From NCBI GenBank assembly GCA_021234155.1, contig JAJEKV010000235.1, forward strand, positions 607,625 through 671,624: a stretch of DNA of 64,000 nucleotides, written 5' to 3'. Positions 53,721 to 64,000 of the stretch are shown here, in pieces. The stretch comes from Isoetes taiwanensis (lineage: Eukaryota > Streptophyta > Lycopodiopsida > Isoetales > Isoetaceae). How positions within the stretch are numbered: position 1 is the first letter of the stretch; every line of letters starts with the position of its first letter. Made by a program: the position numbers and the translations under genes. A model generated the notes under the pieces. The model made no database searches. It was not told where the DNA came from and saw nothing but the letters and a program-made list of their open reading frames with translations.

Positions 53721-54199
53721 CATCCCTTCTTGAGTATATAGTTTCATATTTAACAACACATAGTAGCATGTGGCTATATAAGCTATCTTACTACTCCATT
53801 CAATTTTAAGCCAAATGATTTACCATTGATTCCTTCACATTCCAACCTGAGTCAATTAAATAGAAGCCTTGAATTAATGGTAAGCTTTGAGGCTGGTATT
53901 CCTATGTTTCAGACAACAAAAGTAATTCTGCCTAGTTCTACATGCTTTCAGCAGCATACACTTGCTTGTGATAATCCATTCACATTCAATGGTAGACTTA
54001 CAAGGTCCTTAATTCCTATGCTTTATGCTTCTTCTGAGTTATCCCAATATGCCACAAACCCTTTGTCTCTTCCCCTTTTTCCTTACTCCATCTCTTTTTC
54101 CTAGCCTCTATGTGGACTGGTGTAAGATATGGATCTAACTAAACCTTGCAGCCTTAAAGCACGAGCGATTGTGCATCAACCGGTTTGCATGCATGCATC

Positions 54200-54612
54200 T
54201 CAAAATTTTACGAGGATAGGCCTTGCATAATGGCCAGGTTTGCCAAGCAATCTGCAATGTACCATTTGTGGTTCATGACTGCAATGTACCATTTCTCGAA
54301 AGAATTGCTCAATCACCAAGCTCACATTTTCATCTTCCTCTTCTGGTAATCCTAAATTTTCTAGATTAGAAGCCCTTTCTTTCAGTTCTAAATTCTCTGC
54401 CAAGTTACCCTCTAAAAACCACGTTTCTCCTATAATTCTATAGAGTTGATTTGAGGAGTCAGAGCAGCTCTAAATTTAGCATTTTTTCTCTTAAGATTAT
54501 GGTTTTGCTCCACCACAATCTTTATCAATTTCTTCAATTATGTCATCTCTCCTTTCAAATCGTCCAAAGCAATTAACATTTCTCCCTCATAATCTATAGG
54601 GTCCCCCTTCAT
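54200..54612 (-). pseudogene. LINE ORF1 remnant
   Basis: An ATG (54612-54610) begins MKGDPIDYEGEMLIALDDLK, followed after a stop by a heptad-like basic region (VVEQNHNLKRKNAKFRA) and, in another frame, ELKERASNLENLGLPEEEDE. The last phrase matches the 'N-L-x-x-x-G-L-P-E' joint between coiled coil and RNA-binding domain in LINE ORF1 proteins. Confidence 0.65.
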
Positions 54613-54723
54613 GGAAGACTCGACAACGTTTTTGCTTGCTTTTCCTATAAGGGGGTTCTGATGATAGCCCCCCATAACCCTAAAGGGATCTTTGGCGTAG
54701 CTACTTGGCGCACGCTCACCAAA

Positions 54724-54900
54724 ATAATAGAATAGAACAGAATAGATTTTTTATCGTAGGATCTTTGAAGCTAGAGAAGCGGCTAGAATAAAATAGAATT
54801 TTAGAATTTTAGGGCCACATAGACCAATCAGCCATACAACAGAACTAGTACAACCATTACTATTAGGAAAACCTCCTACCTCCATCACGGAAAATTTTTT
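54724..54900 (-). mobile_element. LINE 3' tail with TATTC-type end
   Basis: On the minus strand a diverged tail (GGCTGATTGGTCTATGTGG) runs into AAAATTC-type repeats and then TCTATTCTGTTCTATTCTA (plus-strand 54724-54747). It sits just past the start of the large minus-strand LINE, probably a separate insertion. Confidence 0.55.
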
Positions 54901-55452
54901 GGATCAATGATGATACTAGAAAATCAGATAATATAATAGATCAATTTGTAATAGTAAGTTTATTGCTGCTACTGGTTCAATTGTTGAAGATGATCATTCA
55001 ATACCTTTCGAATAAATGAATTCAGCATACACAGAAGCCACAATGAAAACTTTGGAAGCATGGAATGCAAAGATAATGTCAAAAAGTACATTTTCAGTGT
55101 AAAAAAATATAGAACACAGTTGGAGAATGGGCATGTTTATTGATTGCGGGTTAGCTGTTCAGTTCACTTAGTCGATAATGTATAGGTTCAGTCTCAACTT
55201 CTCATGAGGGATGAAACGTAAAGTGAATAGAAGCAGACCTGTGAAGCAATGCTAGTGTAGGTGTGCATCCCATAACTATATTGGTCTCACTATTCTATTC
55301 ATCTTGAAGCGTGCTACTGTGATATCACCTTATTTTTGAGTTGGGTGGACCCAGAGGTGAGGAAGTATTAAAACACGATACTGTTCTAGCCAAGAGGATG
55401 GGAGGATGGTAAAAATATTTGCAATACTTTATTTTTGGATTGGATGTGCCGC

Positions 55453-55610
55453 TAAGGGGATAGAATAGAAAAGAAATTTTTACATCCATAGAGACCAATT
55501 GGCGATGGGACTCTAGAGTTGGATTAATTATTACTATTAGGATGTAAAAGCCCTTCCCCCAAAAGGTTTTCAAGGAAAAAATATTTGTAGTAATAATGAT
55601 ACTAAAATGT
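55453..55610 (-). mobile_element. LINE 3' tail
   Basis: The minus strand shows the 3' UTR stem region (TTTTTTCCTTGAAAACCTTT, about 55590-55565), CCAATTGGTCTCTATGGATG and TAAAAATTTC, then TTCTATTCTAT. Same layout as the 23 kb copy. Confidence 0.75.
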
Positions 55611-57670
55611 TAGAGAATATAATGAATCAAAAGGTTATTATTGCTGTGTTCAACAATAGAAAATCAAAGCATCTAGCATCTCAATAATTATATGATCTCA
55701 GTGACGTAGCCTTTGGAGTCCAGAGCCAGTACAATTTCAGGTTCTTTAGTTCTTCTGCAACCCCTTTAACTTAGTGATCAATGGTTCTGAGTTGGCATCT
55801 AGGTTCTATGTAGGCCCCAATTTTAAGTGCACCTCGGGATAGACGTACAAATCCATTCCAATCAAGTAACTTACATTTTGCTAAACCATAATGCTTCCTA
55901 GTCATGAGTGTGGAGTATTTAGGGGTAGACATGCGAAGCATATAGATATTCAATGGTTTGATAATGTATCATTATGTATGTACGTATATTCATCATAAAG
56001 TTCACCATAAAGGTTTCAGTTTGCTTGCACACGGTATGAATTTTAGTCTTTAATGAGATGTTATACTCCATGGGCGAAGCTATTCAATTGAATTTAACCA
56101 TGGGACCCGCTCTTCTATTGCAGTATACAAAACTTTATAGTAGGTAAGTTTAAACTGTTTATTTCTGAACCAACATAAGTAGAAAAGTAACACATTTTTT
56201 AAGTACCAAATGCTTGTGCAATTAATTTGAAGTTGGATCCTTTTGAAAAGTATTAATATGATCTACAATGCATCCTTGGAGTTCTCAAAGTCAACAAAAA
56301 TGTAATATGTGAGGCTAATCAATGCTCACTAATGCAAGCTCGAGACACTCGATATTTTCCCACCTCGTACCAAAAGTGAGCCACGAAAGGCCTTTGATTC
56401 TTTTATTGTTGAACCCTCATGTGTTTCCACCTTATGTCAAGAGTATTTGCTTCCCTTGCTACTTGAGGATTTTCTTTTAAGTGCTGCATTTTGGCGAATA
56501 TTAAATGCATCATGGAAGTTCAGAATATGTTGATAGCATTATATGATTGAATTTGAATTATTTTTAAGAGTTTGAAGGTGTCCTAGTCAGCTGATTTACA
56601 TCTTAATAGAACACAAAATATGTGGAAGCACAAGCTTCTTTTGGGAGTTAACCAAATCATTCCTTGAGGAAAAGGGCGTACATAAAAGCTAAATGAGTAG
56701 AAGGCAATTGATGGATCGGTCTTGTCGGTCCATCTCCTCTTGTCTGAGATCCATTGTTCGTAGCAAACTGTCTAGTGTCTAATCTATTATAATGCTAGTT
56801 CCAGCTCTCGAATGAGGTAGGTGGAAGTGACCATTAATTTTTTGTGCCATAAAAGCCATGCCTTTTATATTAGGTCAAATTTTTATATTGTCTTGTCATT
56901 CATGTTTATCCTTGAAGTTATCTTGCAGTGAAATAGCTATTCAAAATCATTCCACTAGCACGATTTCGGATTTTCAATAACCCAAAACATTCTTGAAGTA
57001 AAAAGAGTTCTTGCAATAAACGACAAAAATGGAAGACCATAATAGAGGAAATAAAATTGCATGAGAGAAACAAGCATTCATCAATGGTTTAAAACCAGCT
57101 CCGGTTGAAGTTATAGGTCCATAAAATGCTCTTTTGGAAAATGATTGATGATATATAATAATAAGTGGCTTCTTGGTGGTCCATAGATGAGGAAGAATGA
57201 ACTCTACCAACTTCCTGTCCATTTTTCTAGCTGTGAGACTTCCAATCTTATCCTTTAAGATTTTATTCATGTCTTTGCATCTTTACTTGTACTTGACTTA
57301 TGATTAAACAAAACAAAAATAGGATTTTTTTTTTTAGTATAAAATGAACATTTCTCATCTAGTTGTGTAAGCACAAGAGGATGCCATTGGAACACGAGCC
57401 TGCAACACAATGTACTTACTCCATACCAGATAAGTAAAAGGAGATACGACTCTGCTTAAGGGACTAACTGCATTGGACTTGTAAACGGAGTCAAATCAAA
57501 GATGACTATTGGAATCTCAGGAGAGTTTGAAGATATATCATGTGCCTGTGACAAGGCAATATTATCTTTGACCAAATCAGCCCACTGAAGTGGAGCAAAC
57601 CAGCATGTGCAACAGGAGGAGCAGAATCACATAAAGTAAGTATCGAGTAGAGGTGAGATGCAGAGGTGTT
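55611..57670. other. AT-rich sequence without a supported gene
   Basis: Only short frames. The longest (57270-56974, minus; MNKILKDKIGSLTARKMDRK) has a protein-like start but no match I recognise. No clear repeats. Confidence 0.4.
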
Positions 57671-57677
57671 AGAACCC

Positions 57678-57944
57678 TTAGCCAACTTTTGAGGTTGACA
57701 AAAGGGCAGGTGGATGTTTAGGTGGAGGGTGGGCACCCACGGCGATCAATGTCCATGCGCATGAAGCCTCTAAGCCTCCTTCAACTTGCTCTTGATCTCT
57801 GAATCTCATCCGGCTTTTGTCTGTTGATCCAACAACGGGAGGTGTGGAACCGGGCCGGCCGGAATAGATGTAGAGGAAGTCACGGGGAAGGCGAGAGACA
57901 TCCATTGAAGAAGAAGCTGAGCTAGGGCAGGAGTTCTGTGACAT
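57678..57944 (-). CDS. short unassigned ORF, possible exon
   Basis: ATG at 57944 (MSQNSCPSSASSSMDVSRLP) opens 88 codons to TAG. It is Ser/Pro-rich and unlike its AT-rich surroundings in base composition (locally GC-rich). A donor-like GAGCAAG|TT is not convincing. It could be a first exon or a chance frame. Confidence 0.25.
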   Translation of the reverse strand: MSQNSCPSSASSSMDVSRLPRDFLYIYSGRPGSTPPVVGSTDKSRMRFRDQEQVEGGLEASCAWTLIAVGAHPPPKHPPALLSTSKVG

Positions 57945-58620
57945 GGCTGGAGCCTCTTTGGTAAGAGCAAAAGAAAGGCCTCGCGAAACATGGTAATGGC
58001 GGAACCATTTAATAATCATAACGAAAAGAAAGAATATGGGCCCACTTTGAACAACAATTATGCGAGGCGGATCACGATGAATAGGTAGGTGCTACACAAA
58101 TCTTAGTAATGCCATTGGTTATAGAATGTTTAAAGTGAATTTCAATCTCATTAGCAATAAGCGTAAATGAACTTCGAATCTTGAAACTTCACGGAGGAAA
58201 GTCTTCAATAGCAATCGAATGGGGCACAAAGACATCTGGCTTACACGAAAAAGAGCCGGGAACATCTTTTGTTCATAAAATAGAAATGTTTCCAAAGAGG
58301 ATCAACACATCATTCTATGAGTTGAGTCATCGACTCAGGAGACTCAAACATTGGGAGAAAACAACATTGATCTTTGGCCATGAGCTTGATAGAATGATGC
58401 GCAGGAAGCCCTAATTTATGTAGACGCCCAGATAACCAAGATCCCATGCACGGATCAATAGGGGAGCTGTGAAGTAACAAACAATAATAAAACATGCAAC
58501 TAATTGCTCCACATGGCTATTTGGTGAGCCCATGACTAATGGCACCCACGGGGGCCCCAAAGCGCTCAAAGGTTGACTTGCGCTCCTGGATCTTATAGAA
58601 AAATTTAGCTAGTGGTAACA
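57945..58620. other. no supported gene
   Basis: Short frames on both strands (for example 58181-58414 plus) without recognised features. Confidence 0.35.
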
Positions 58621-58626
58621 AGATAT

Positions 58627-59130
58627 CTATGGAGTTCTGCTTGGCCTGCAACTGCTGAAGATCGGATGCAACTTCTTTCTTATTATTTTCCACTTGGTTA
58701 TACTTAAGTTCACACTCAGCCCTTTAGCATCACTGAACGAGACCAAAACTTGTAGATGCTTTTGCATCTCTTCCTTGCTCCTAGAAATTAACACAATATC
58801 ATTTGAGAGGAGCCCCTCCCCCCCTCCCAAAAAAAAAAAAAATGAACCCCTCTTCAAGTTTATTGATGGATATACCAAATAGCATTGGTGACATAGGATA
58901 TCCTTGTGACCCCCCTCTTCCCCAAATATATTGACCATTGCTTCAACACCCTCACCCGACCAAATGGCGTAGAGACCTTAACCAACACTCTCTCATATAG
59001 CAATATGACGCATTTCCATACTTAGGCACATTTATCCCTCCAAACTTGTCCGAGAGATTACCCCTACAAAGTTGTATCAAAGGCCTTAGTGCAATCTACA
59101 AATGTAGCAAATAAAGGTTTTAGTGTCCCT
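58627..59130 (-). mobile_element. LINE RT fragment
   Basis: On the minus strand LFATFVDCTKAFDTTL (about 59115-59070) and later NDIVLISRSKEEMQKHLQVL and SDAKGLSVNLSITK (about 58800-58700) are RT blocks of an APE-type LINE. The catalytic Asp pair has become Asn-Asp. An A-run lies at 58829-58843 (plus). Stops between. Confidence 0.75.
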
Positions 59131-59480
59131 TACTTGACATCTATCATAGCTTTCGGAGACCAAGTGATCTATCATGGATTTTGCAGCCTAAATCCTACTT
59201 ATGCAGTAGCTCTAGCATCTTGCATTTCAGCCCAACAACTGTTCCACAATCATCAGGTTGCCTAGAATGGCAATGGAACAGTCGGGCATCTTGGGCTTCA
59301 GATTCTGACTAGGGGTGCGAAGGATCAGGTAGTTAGAAGGATTTGAGCAAAGATAGGCACTAGGATGACCTATCAGCAAGAAGTAAATCTTATGTTGGTA
59401 TATGCAGACCAAGGTTATATAAATGCATCTATATCGAGGCATATGAGAAACATTATTGCTAGGCACATGTCATGATGGCA
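59131..59480. other. no supported gene
   Basis: Short frames only; nothing recognised. Confidence 0.35.
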
Positions 59481-59484
59481 TTCC

Positions 59485-59815
59485 CTAGAGATAGAAACAG
59501 ATAGAAACAGGGAGATGGGCATGGACACCAATGTCTTAGTTGGAGAAGGTAGGAAATGTGGATCATATTTTTATTCATTGCAGTACTATGAAGTTATTAG
59601 AGAGAGACAGAACATTGCCTATCCCAATTTCCATTTACTTCTGTCATTAGATTTTAGATTATTGTGTAGTTTCTTAAGAGAGTGGATCCTCATCGTGAGA
59701 TTGTAAATGCGATTGAACAGATGATGTATTTATTATTCCAAGACCTTTAAGATCCTTAAGTGGCATGATATTAAATTGTTGTTGTTGTTATTATTATATC
59801 TTTATTAAACAAAAT
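59485..59815 (+). mobile_element. LINE C-terminal fragment with TTG/TTA tail
   Basis: The frame from about 59490 reads LEIETDRNREMGMDTNVLVG and RKCGSYFYSLQYYEVIRERQ, the diverged 'LRIETGRW ... C ... H ... C ... Y..IR' layout of a LINE end. Downstream 'ttgttgttgttattattatat' (about 59778-59798) would be its 3' microsatellite. Confidence 0.5.
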
Positions 59816-59879
59816 ATGCAAAATTCTCAAAGCTTCTACAGGAAATAAGAATCTCGCCTCTAAAATGCTGCTTTGAAGG

Positions 59880-60265
59880 GGCATATACTCTATTGCTCGA
59901 AGGTGGTAAACATGGAAGACAACCGACTGAGAATCCTAAACACACATTGGCCATGGATCCATAAAAGCCTTAAAGTTTCTTGGAAGGATAAACATGCATG
60001 TTGATTTCCCAGATGGAATGTCTAGGACCAAGGATATGTACAGTTGCAGAATAATGAAATCACACTGTCTTGAAGCAATATTTCAATACATGATTCCTTG
60101 CAAGCTTTGGAATGCCAATGCTTGGAAAAGGTAAAAAAAAGGCACACTACAAAAGCCAGATAAGAGTCATTGAAGTTGAATAATACACTCTCATTTTACC
60201 TAGACTTACGTGACTATTAGAGCACGATATATTGACTTGATTACATGATATGTTGGCTTGAAGAG
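59880..60265 (+). mobile_element. very old LINE fragment
   Basis: Phrases such as 'ttcttggaaggataaacatg', 'agatggaatgtctagg', 'gaagcaatatttcaatacatgattccttg' and 'gagtcattgaagttgaataatacactc' follow the same order as 21.43-21.79 kb of the main LINE and 25.03-25.09 kb. No open frame remains. Confidence 0.6.
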
Positions 60266-61105
60266 CATTGTATCTCTTAATTAGAGTTGCTGGTCAGATG
60301 TCATATTGCATTATTTTTGTGAGAAATGATCCATTTAAGCAGCCAATATATAGGACATAACTAAGAAAATTGAGGGACAGCATCGTGCAAAGAGTATGCA
60401 ATAACTACTAACACAATGCTAGAAGCTTTACATTTTCCTTCAAAGAGGCTGATAAATTTATCTAAACCTTTATGCAGCTTGAAATGAGCATCTTACGTGG
60501 AAAGAATATGTAATGGTCATGATAGGAGGCAAGCACTGTGGGGATGATCGTCAAGCTCCCATAATATAAGGATAGCTTTAGAGCATGAGACTACTTCCAT
60601 ATACTGCGAGATGAAGGTGGGCACTTTAACATCGATGCTCACTAGAAAGAAATTTTGGGCAACAAGGGTTTTAGGCACAAGGGTCTCTAAGATATCAAGC
60701 TCACAGGGATGGACAACTTCGTTGTAGTTTCGTGAATATAAATAGCTCGTAGACTGCTTTTCGAGAATTCTAATGTAGCATTTTCTACTAGTATACATAT
60801 ACTGCTTCATGATTAAAATATATATTTATACTAGATGGGCTTGCAGATGAGTCCTTGCAGATGGGTTGCTGACAATGAAGTGCATGTTTTTTATCGATTG
60901 TGGGGACAACTATAATTTCATTGAACTGAAGGTAGTTGAGAAATTGAGATTGTTAGGGAAGTTAATAAATATTGATAGTTACAATTTTAAGGTCTAAGGA
61001 GACTAGAAGAGCCATGGGATGATTCAATGAGCAGGGGGCATTAAGCCCACAATCAGACAAGGGGATAAGGTCCTATCAAAGTACAAAGTAGAAGGGGGGA
61101 AGGGG
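60266..61105. other. no supported gene
   Basis: The frame at 60810-60517 (minus) has no recognised domain. Nothing else stands out. Confidence 0.4.
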
Positions 61106-61146
61106 GAGGGAGGGAGGGAGGGAGGGAGGGAGGGAGGGAGAGAGAG
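61106..61146 (+). repeat. (GGGA)n microsatellite
   Basis: About nine GGGA units followed by GAGA. It abuts the 3' end of the minus-strand LINE fragment, so it is probably that insertion's terminal microsatellite ((TCCC)n on the minus strand). Confidence 0.85.
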
Positions 61147-61634
61147 ATGAAATGAATCTTTATTTTTATGTCTATGAGACCATTAGGCCTAGAAGACGTT
61201 CATTTTACATATTCAACATCATATATAATATCATCTAATATGTCTTCGGGTAAGAACATATTAATGCTCTCCTCCTCATACTCAAACTCACTAGCTCCCA
61301 CCAATGATTTAAAGTTTTGAATATTGCTGTCTCTAGTTTGCATAACTTCTACTAGAAACCGTCCGATTGTAGCTGGAGATAAGTCAAAGAAGCCCACTAA
61401 ATCTGTTACATGTATACCAAACTTCGTGCGTATGTACTGATATGCCGGGCATCTCAAAATTACATGTACCTCCCTATTTAAAACTACGAACAAGTCTTCC
61501 AGATTTTTTTTATCTCGGCCTAATATGAAGCGGTCAGATCCTTTTGTTGAGACAACCATTACCAGATCATTTGGAAGGGGCTCGAATTGTACCTCAGGTA
61601 ATTTCTCTTCTGCTTCCTCCCCCGGAGATTGCAA
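61147..61634 (-). mobile_element. 5'-truncated LINE with open C-terminal frame
   Basis: A 144-codon minus-strand frame (61634-61200) contains REVHVILRCPAYQYIRTKFG and IGRFLVEVMQTRDS. These match the ESHALQSCPAYDQIRTRY and LGSYLQEVMDMRDQ stretches of the main LINE's C-terminus. The first ~50 residues (EAEEKLPEVQFEPLPND) are acidic and not LINE-like. After the stop comes the tail GGCCTAATGGTCTCATAGAC, then the microsatellite. Confidence 0.7.
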
Positions 61635-62490
61635 TTGAAAATGGAAACCCTAAGCAAAATTTATCTCAATATTGCAAGAGATAGTCATCCTCTCGCTCCT
61701 TATTGGAGAGTCCTTCTTGGAGCCATTTTTTCGGTCCTTAGGGAAAGGAAAGGCTCCGCAGCAACTAGCAAAGAAGATCTGGTTGGCTTTATCATGATCT
61801 TGAGCCTGTACAATCTGATTTATGAAGCAAGAATGAACTCACCAACCCGATAACAGAGTGGCTATTACTAAATAATTCTATAAATTCAAGTGAAAAAAAA
61901 CCAAGTACTACGAGATTGCAAATGGTTGTGATTACAATGCTTGGAGGGAAGAATTTGGATCTTCAATTCTTGGAGCCCGCTCACCTTGAGCAGGGGGCGA
62001 GTGGGTCGAAATTTCTGGTCTCAAAACTTCTCTTCAAAATTTATGGGCGTTGTCCTTACGGCCATTGAATAATGGAAATTCCCCTAACAACGGTTTGATG
62101 AGAATTGTCTCTTAATCGAGAATCCCACTTAGTGGACTCTCGCATCTCTCTCATGATCTCCTCCCCATTTTATCTCTTACATGATCTCTCATCAATCATG
62201 TGGCCAAATGCCTCTCTCTCTCCCTCCCCTCTCCCCCTCTCCCCCACATAGAACCTTGCTATCTTTATCTCTCCCTAGGGCTTTAGAGTTTACAACCCGG
62301 GGCAGAACAAATGATTACGGCATATTTTGATAGTTCCTAGCTATATCTTTCCATAGCGGCAATAATTTTGCAAAATTAAGCATCGGATTGAAGAGATTTT
62401 CTAATTTCCTCCAAAGGTGGCTCATAGGCCCATTTTTGTTAGATGATTCAATTTTATACTTAAATTACCATACCAATTTGGTCGACTACC
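61635..62490. other. no supported gene; CT-rich run near 62210-62260
   Basis: A CTCTCTCTCCCTCCCC-type pyrimidine run occupies about 62213-62248. Frames are short. Confidence 0.4.
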
Positions 62491-64000
62491 CACTAATAAT
62501 AATAAAGGGGACACGCCATAGGAGGAACCAAAAGCCCTTTAAGATGGTAAAATAAGAAAAGGCAAATAGGAACAGCGATGAGACAGTTTATCATGGGGAT
62601 GAAAAACTCCATGCGGGTTTTCGAGGGAAAACCTAATGATCGCTCCTTGGGTGCTTCAAAGAAAAAAAGACCATCAAAGTGGAGATCATTGATGAAAAAG
62701 TCGAGGAAAAGCACAAGATGGAGGTTGCAAATAAGGCGATTTCTCTCAGACAACGAGGAGCCATAAGAAGAAACAAATGGCCATGATCACCTGAAAAACT
62801 TAAAAGAAAATGAAGCGAAATGCATTAGACATTAGAATAGAATAAAAAGAAGTAACTCAAAAAGTTGAGTTCCCCGGTTGGATGAGATGGCACGGAAAAG
62901 AAACAAGCGTAAAAAAGCCGTAGCCAACTCAAAATATAAGCCATCAGGCCAGGCTGAAAACCGGAGGCTGGTCCATAACAAATCATGAAATCCTCAATAA
63001 TAGAAGAAGGGGCTGGTCCGCGCGAGCCCTGCGATATAACATCATCTGGCAAAACCACATAACCTCTCAAACCTGAGAGGGGCTATACAAAAGCGTGCCA
63101 CGAGAAATGATAAAATACTTCAAGAATAAAAAAGACATCATAAAACAACATGACCTCTCAAATAGAATTTTGAGGTCCGCAATGCAGCGATATATAGAAT
63201 CACAAAAATGAAAAAACATGAATGTAAACAACCCAGGGTGGGAAGGGAGGCAGGAAACAAAAAGCTTCTTTGCGAGAAGATCTTTAGATAATGGAGAAAA
63301 GAGTCCAACAGCATTATATATAGCCTGCGTCTCTCCCCAAAATGGCAATCGGTGTTAATGGGTCGCGTATGCATTTCAGGTGTATGTGCCACCTTGCTAT
63401 GGGACTCATCTCGGTTCACTTTTGGTTTTACTTCTTGTTTTGGAAGCAAAATTCGATAGTATTGCTTTCTTACTTGAATTAAGTCTTTATTTTGAGGGTC
63501 ACCGGTATGAGCCTTAATTTGATTCCTATCGTCATATTGGGTGGTATTGCTCTCTCCTCATTTTGGGGCTACCTTCTGGAAAAAAGTTACTATAGTACAT
63601 TAGGATCCGATTTAGATTGTAGTAGCTACTAGAAGCAGTATTGTGGTGGTATTCTTCCTTATCAAACCTTCAATTGGCGATAGAGATGGGGAGACAGGCT
63701 CAAATAGCTCAAAATCAGCAACAAGCCCAGAAGAAAAAGAGAGATAGATGTGCTTAAGGTCTTCCAAAGGAAATGCGAATTCCACAGATAGAAAATAATG
63801 AGATCAATCCACACCATAGGATTCTTGGAAGAGGATGAGCAATATATATTCGGTCACTCGGTGTTCTTCTCACAGCAGTATAGTAGTATTGGGCACACCC
63901 ACCCTCCCGGCCTTTTTTATTTCCTCTTTTACTCTAGGACGTTAAGAAGTTCTAATAATATCTTTTTTGAGAAAGTTTATTATTATTTATATTGATTCAT
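62491..64000. other. no supported gene
   Basis: Several minus-strand frames of 80-100 codons overlap (63070-62825, 63348-63067, 63449-63138) and one plus-strand frame at 62578-62766 is basic (SKKKRPSKWRSLMKKSRKST). They overlap or exclude each other, and none shows a known domain. The sequence runs off the window end. Confidence 0.35.

Larger units (their letters stand above)
51405..54650 (-). mobile_element. near full-length, heavily decayed LINE
   Basis: Read on the minus strand: ORF1 (about 54612-54200), endonuclease (GDSNAR at about 53640-53620), RT (about 52430-52080), C-terminal region (51895-51554) and the family's terminal sequence TTTGGTCTCCATGGACGTTAAAA (about 51440-51417). It is shorter and more decayed than the plus-strand LINE at 16.8-22.2 kb, and AT-rich like its surroundings. 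Almost every domain has stops. Confidence 0.8.

Noticed and set aside
62491-63449. Set of 80-100-codon minus-strand frames as genes
   Set aside because: They overlap each other in different phases, have odd Phe/Leu-rich composition typical of AT-rich non-coding DNA, and no motif is recognised.

Overview
This window looks like a gene-poor, transposon-filled stretch of a eukaryotic nuclear genome of the green-plant lineage, most likely a non-flowering streptophyte (fern, lycophyte, moss or charophyte alga). Reasons: spliced, decayed coding sequence with GT/AG borders; two kinds of Ty3/gypsy LTR retrotransposon, one a chromovirus with a sushi/Tcn1-like Gag and a chromodomain; many copies of an APE-type LINE; and an FCP1/NIF-like phosphatase domain with the plant-type D-x-N-G motif. 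No bacterial operon, rRNA gene or intact cellular gene is seen. The lineage is inferred and could be wrong.

Layout. 0.4-6.1 kb: two diverged copies of a ~0.7-0.8 kb unit, six copies of a short hairpin (arms like GATCACACGACGC), and a badly broken minus-strand coding sequence of unknown family. 6.7-15.8 kb: a decayed, 5'-incomplete Ty3/gypsy element (Gag zinc knuckle, protease, RT, RNase H, integrase with GPY/F end) that carries two extra downstream genes: a small intact antisense Cys-rich ORF, and a long sense coiled-coil ORF whose last ~338 codons are open. 16.8-22.2 kb: a nearly full-length but mutated LINE with a tandem-monomer 5' region, ORF1, endonuclease, RT, a C-terminal Cys/His cluster and a structured 3' UTR. 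22.2-27.7 kb: several truncated LINE copies. 27.7-33 kb: an unassigned open reading frame (28.7 kb), a broken minus-strand gene (29.8-31.4 kb), degenerate AT-rich repeats and a tRNA-like element. 33.75-38.6 kb: a ~2 kb sequence present twice in direct orientation. 39.3-51.4 kb: a broken multi-exon gene ending in an FCP1/NIF-like phosphatase domain; its non-coding parts and upstream flank hold many copies of one perfect palindrome (TTTCTCGACTCG followed by its reverse complement), and a 5.45 kb chromovirus with both LTRs (42.4-47.9 kb) sits in one intron. 51.4-54.7 kb: a second near full-length decayed LINE on the minus strand. 54.7-64 kb: LINE tails and fragments in AT-rich sequence without convincing genes.

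The parts most worth a second look are the intron-borne palindrome family at 39-51 kb, the intact antisense ORF inside the gypsy element, and the LINE family, whose copies share a 3' stem-loop and a terminal GTGGACGTTAAAA-like motif but end in different microsatellites. All frame, splice and homology statements were read by eye; no database search was possible.
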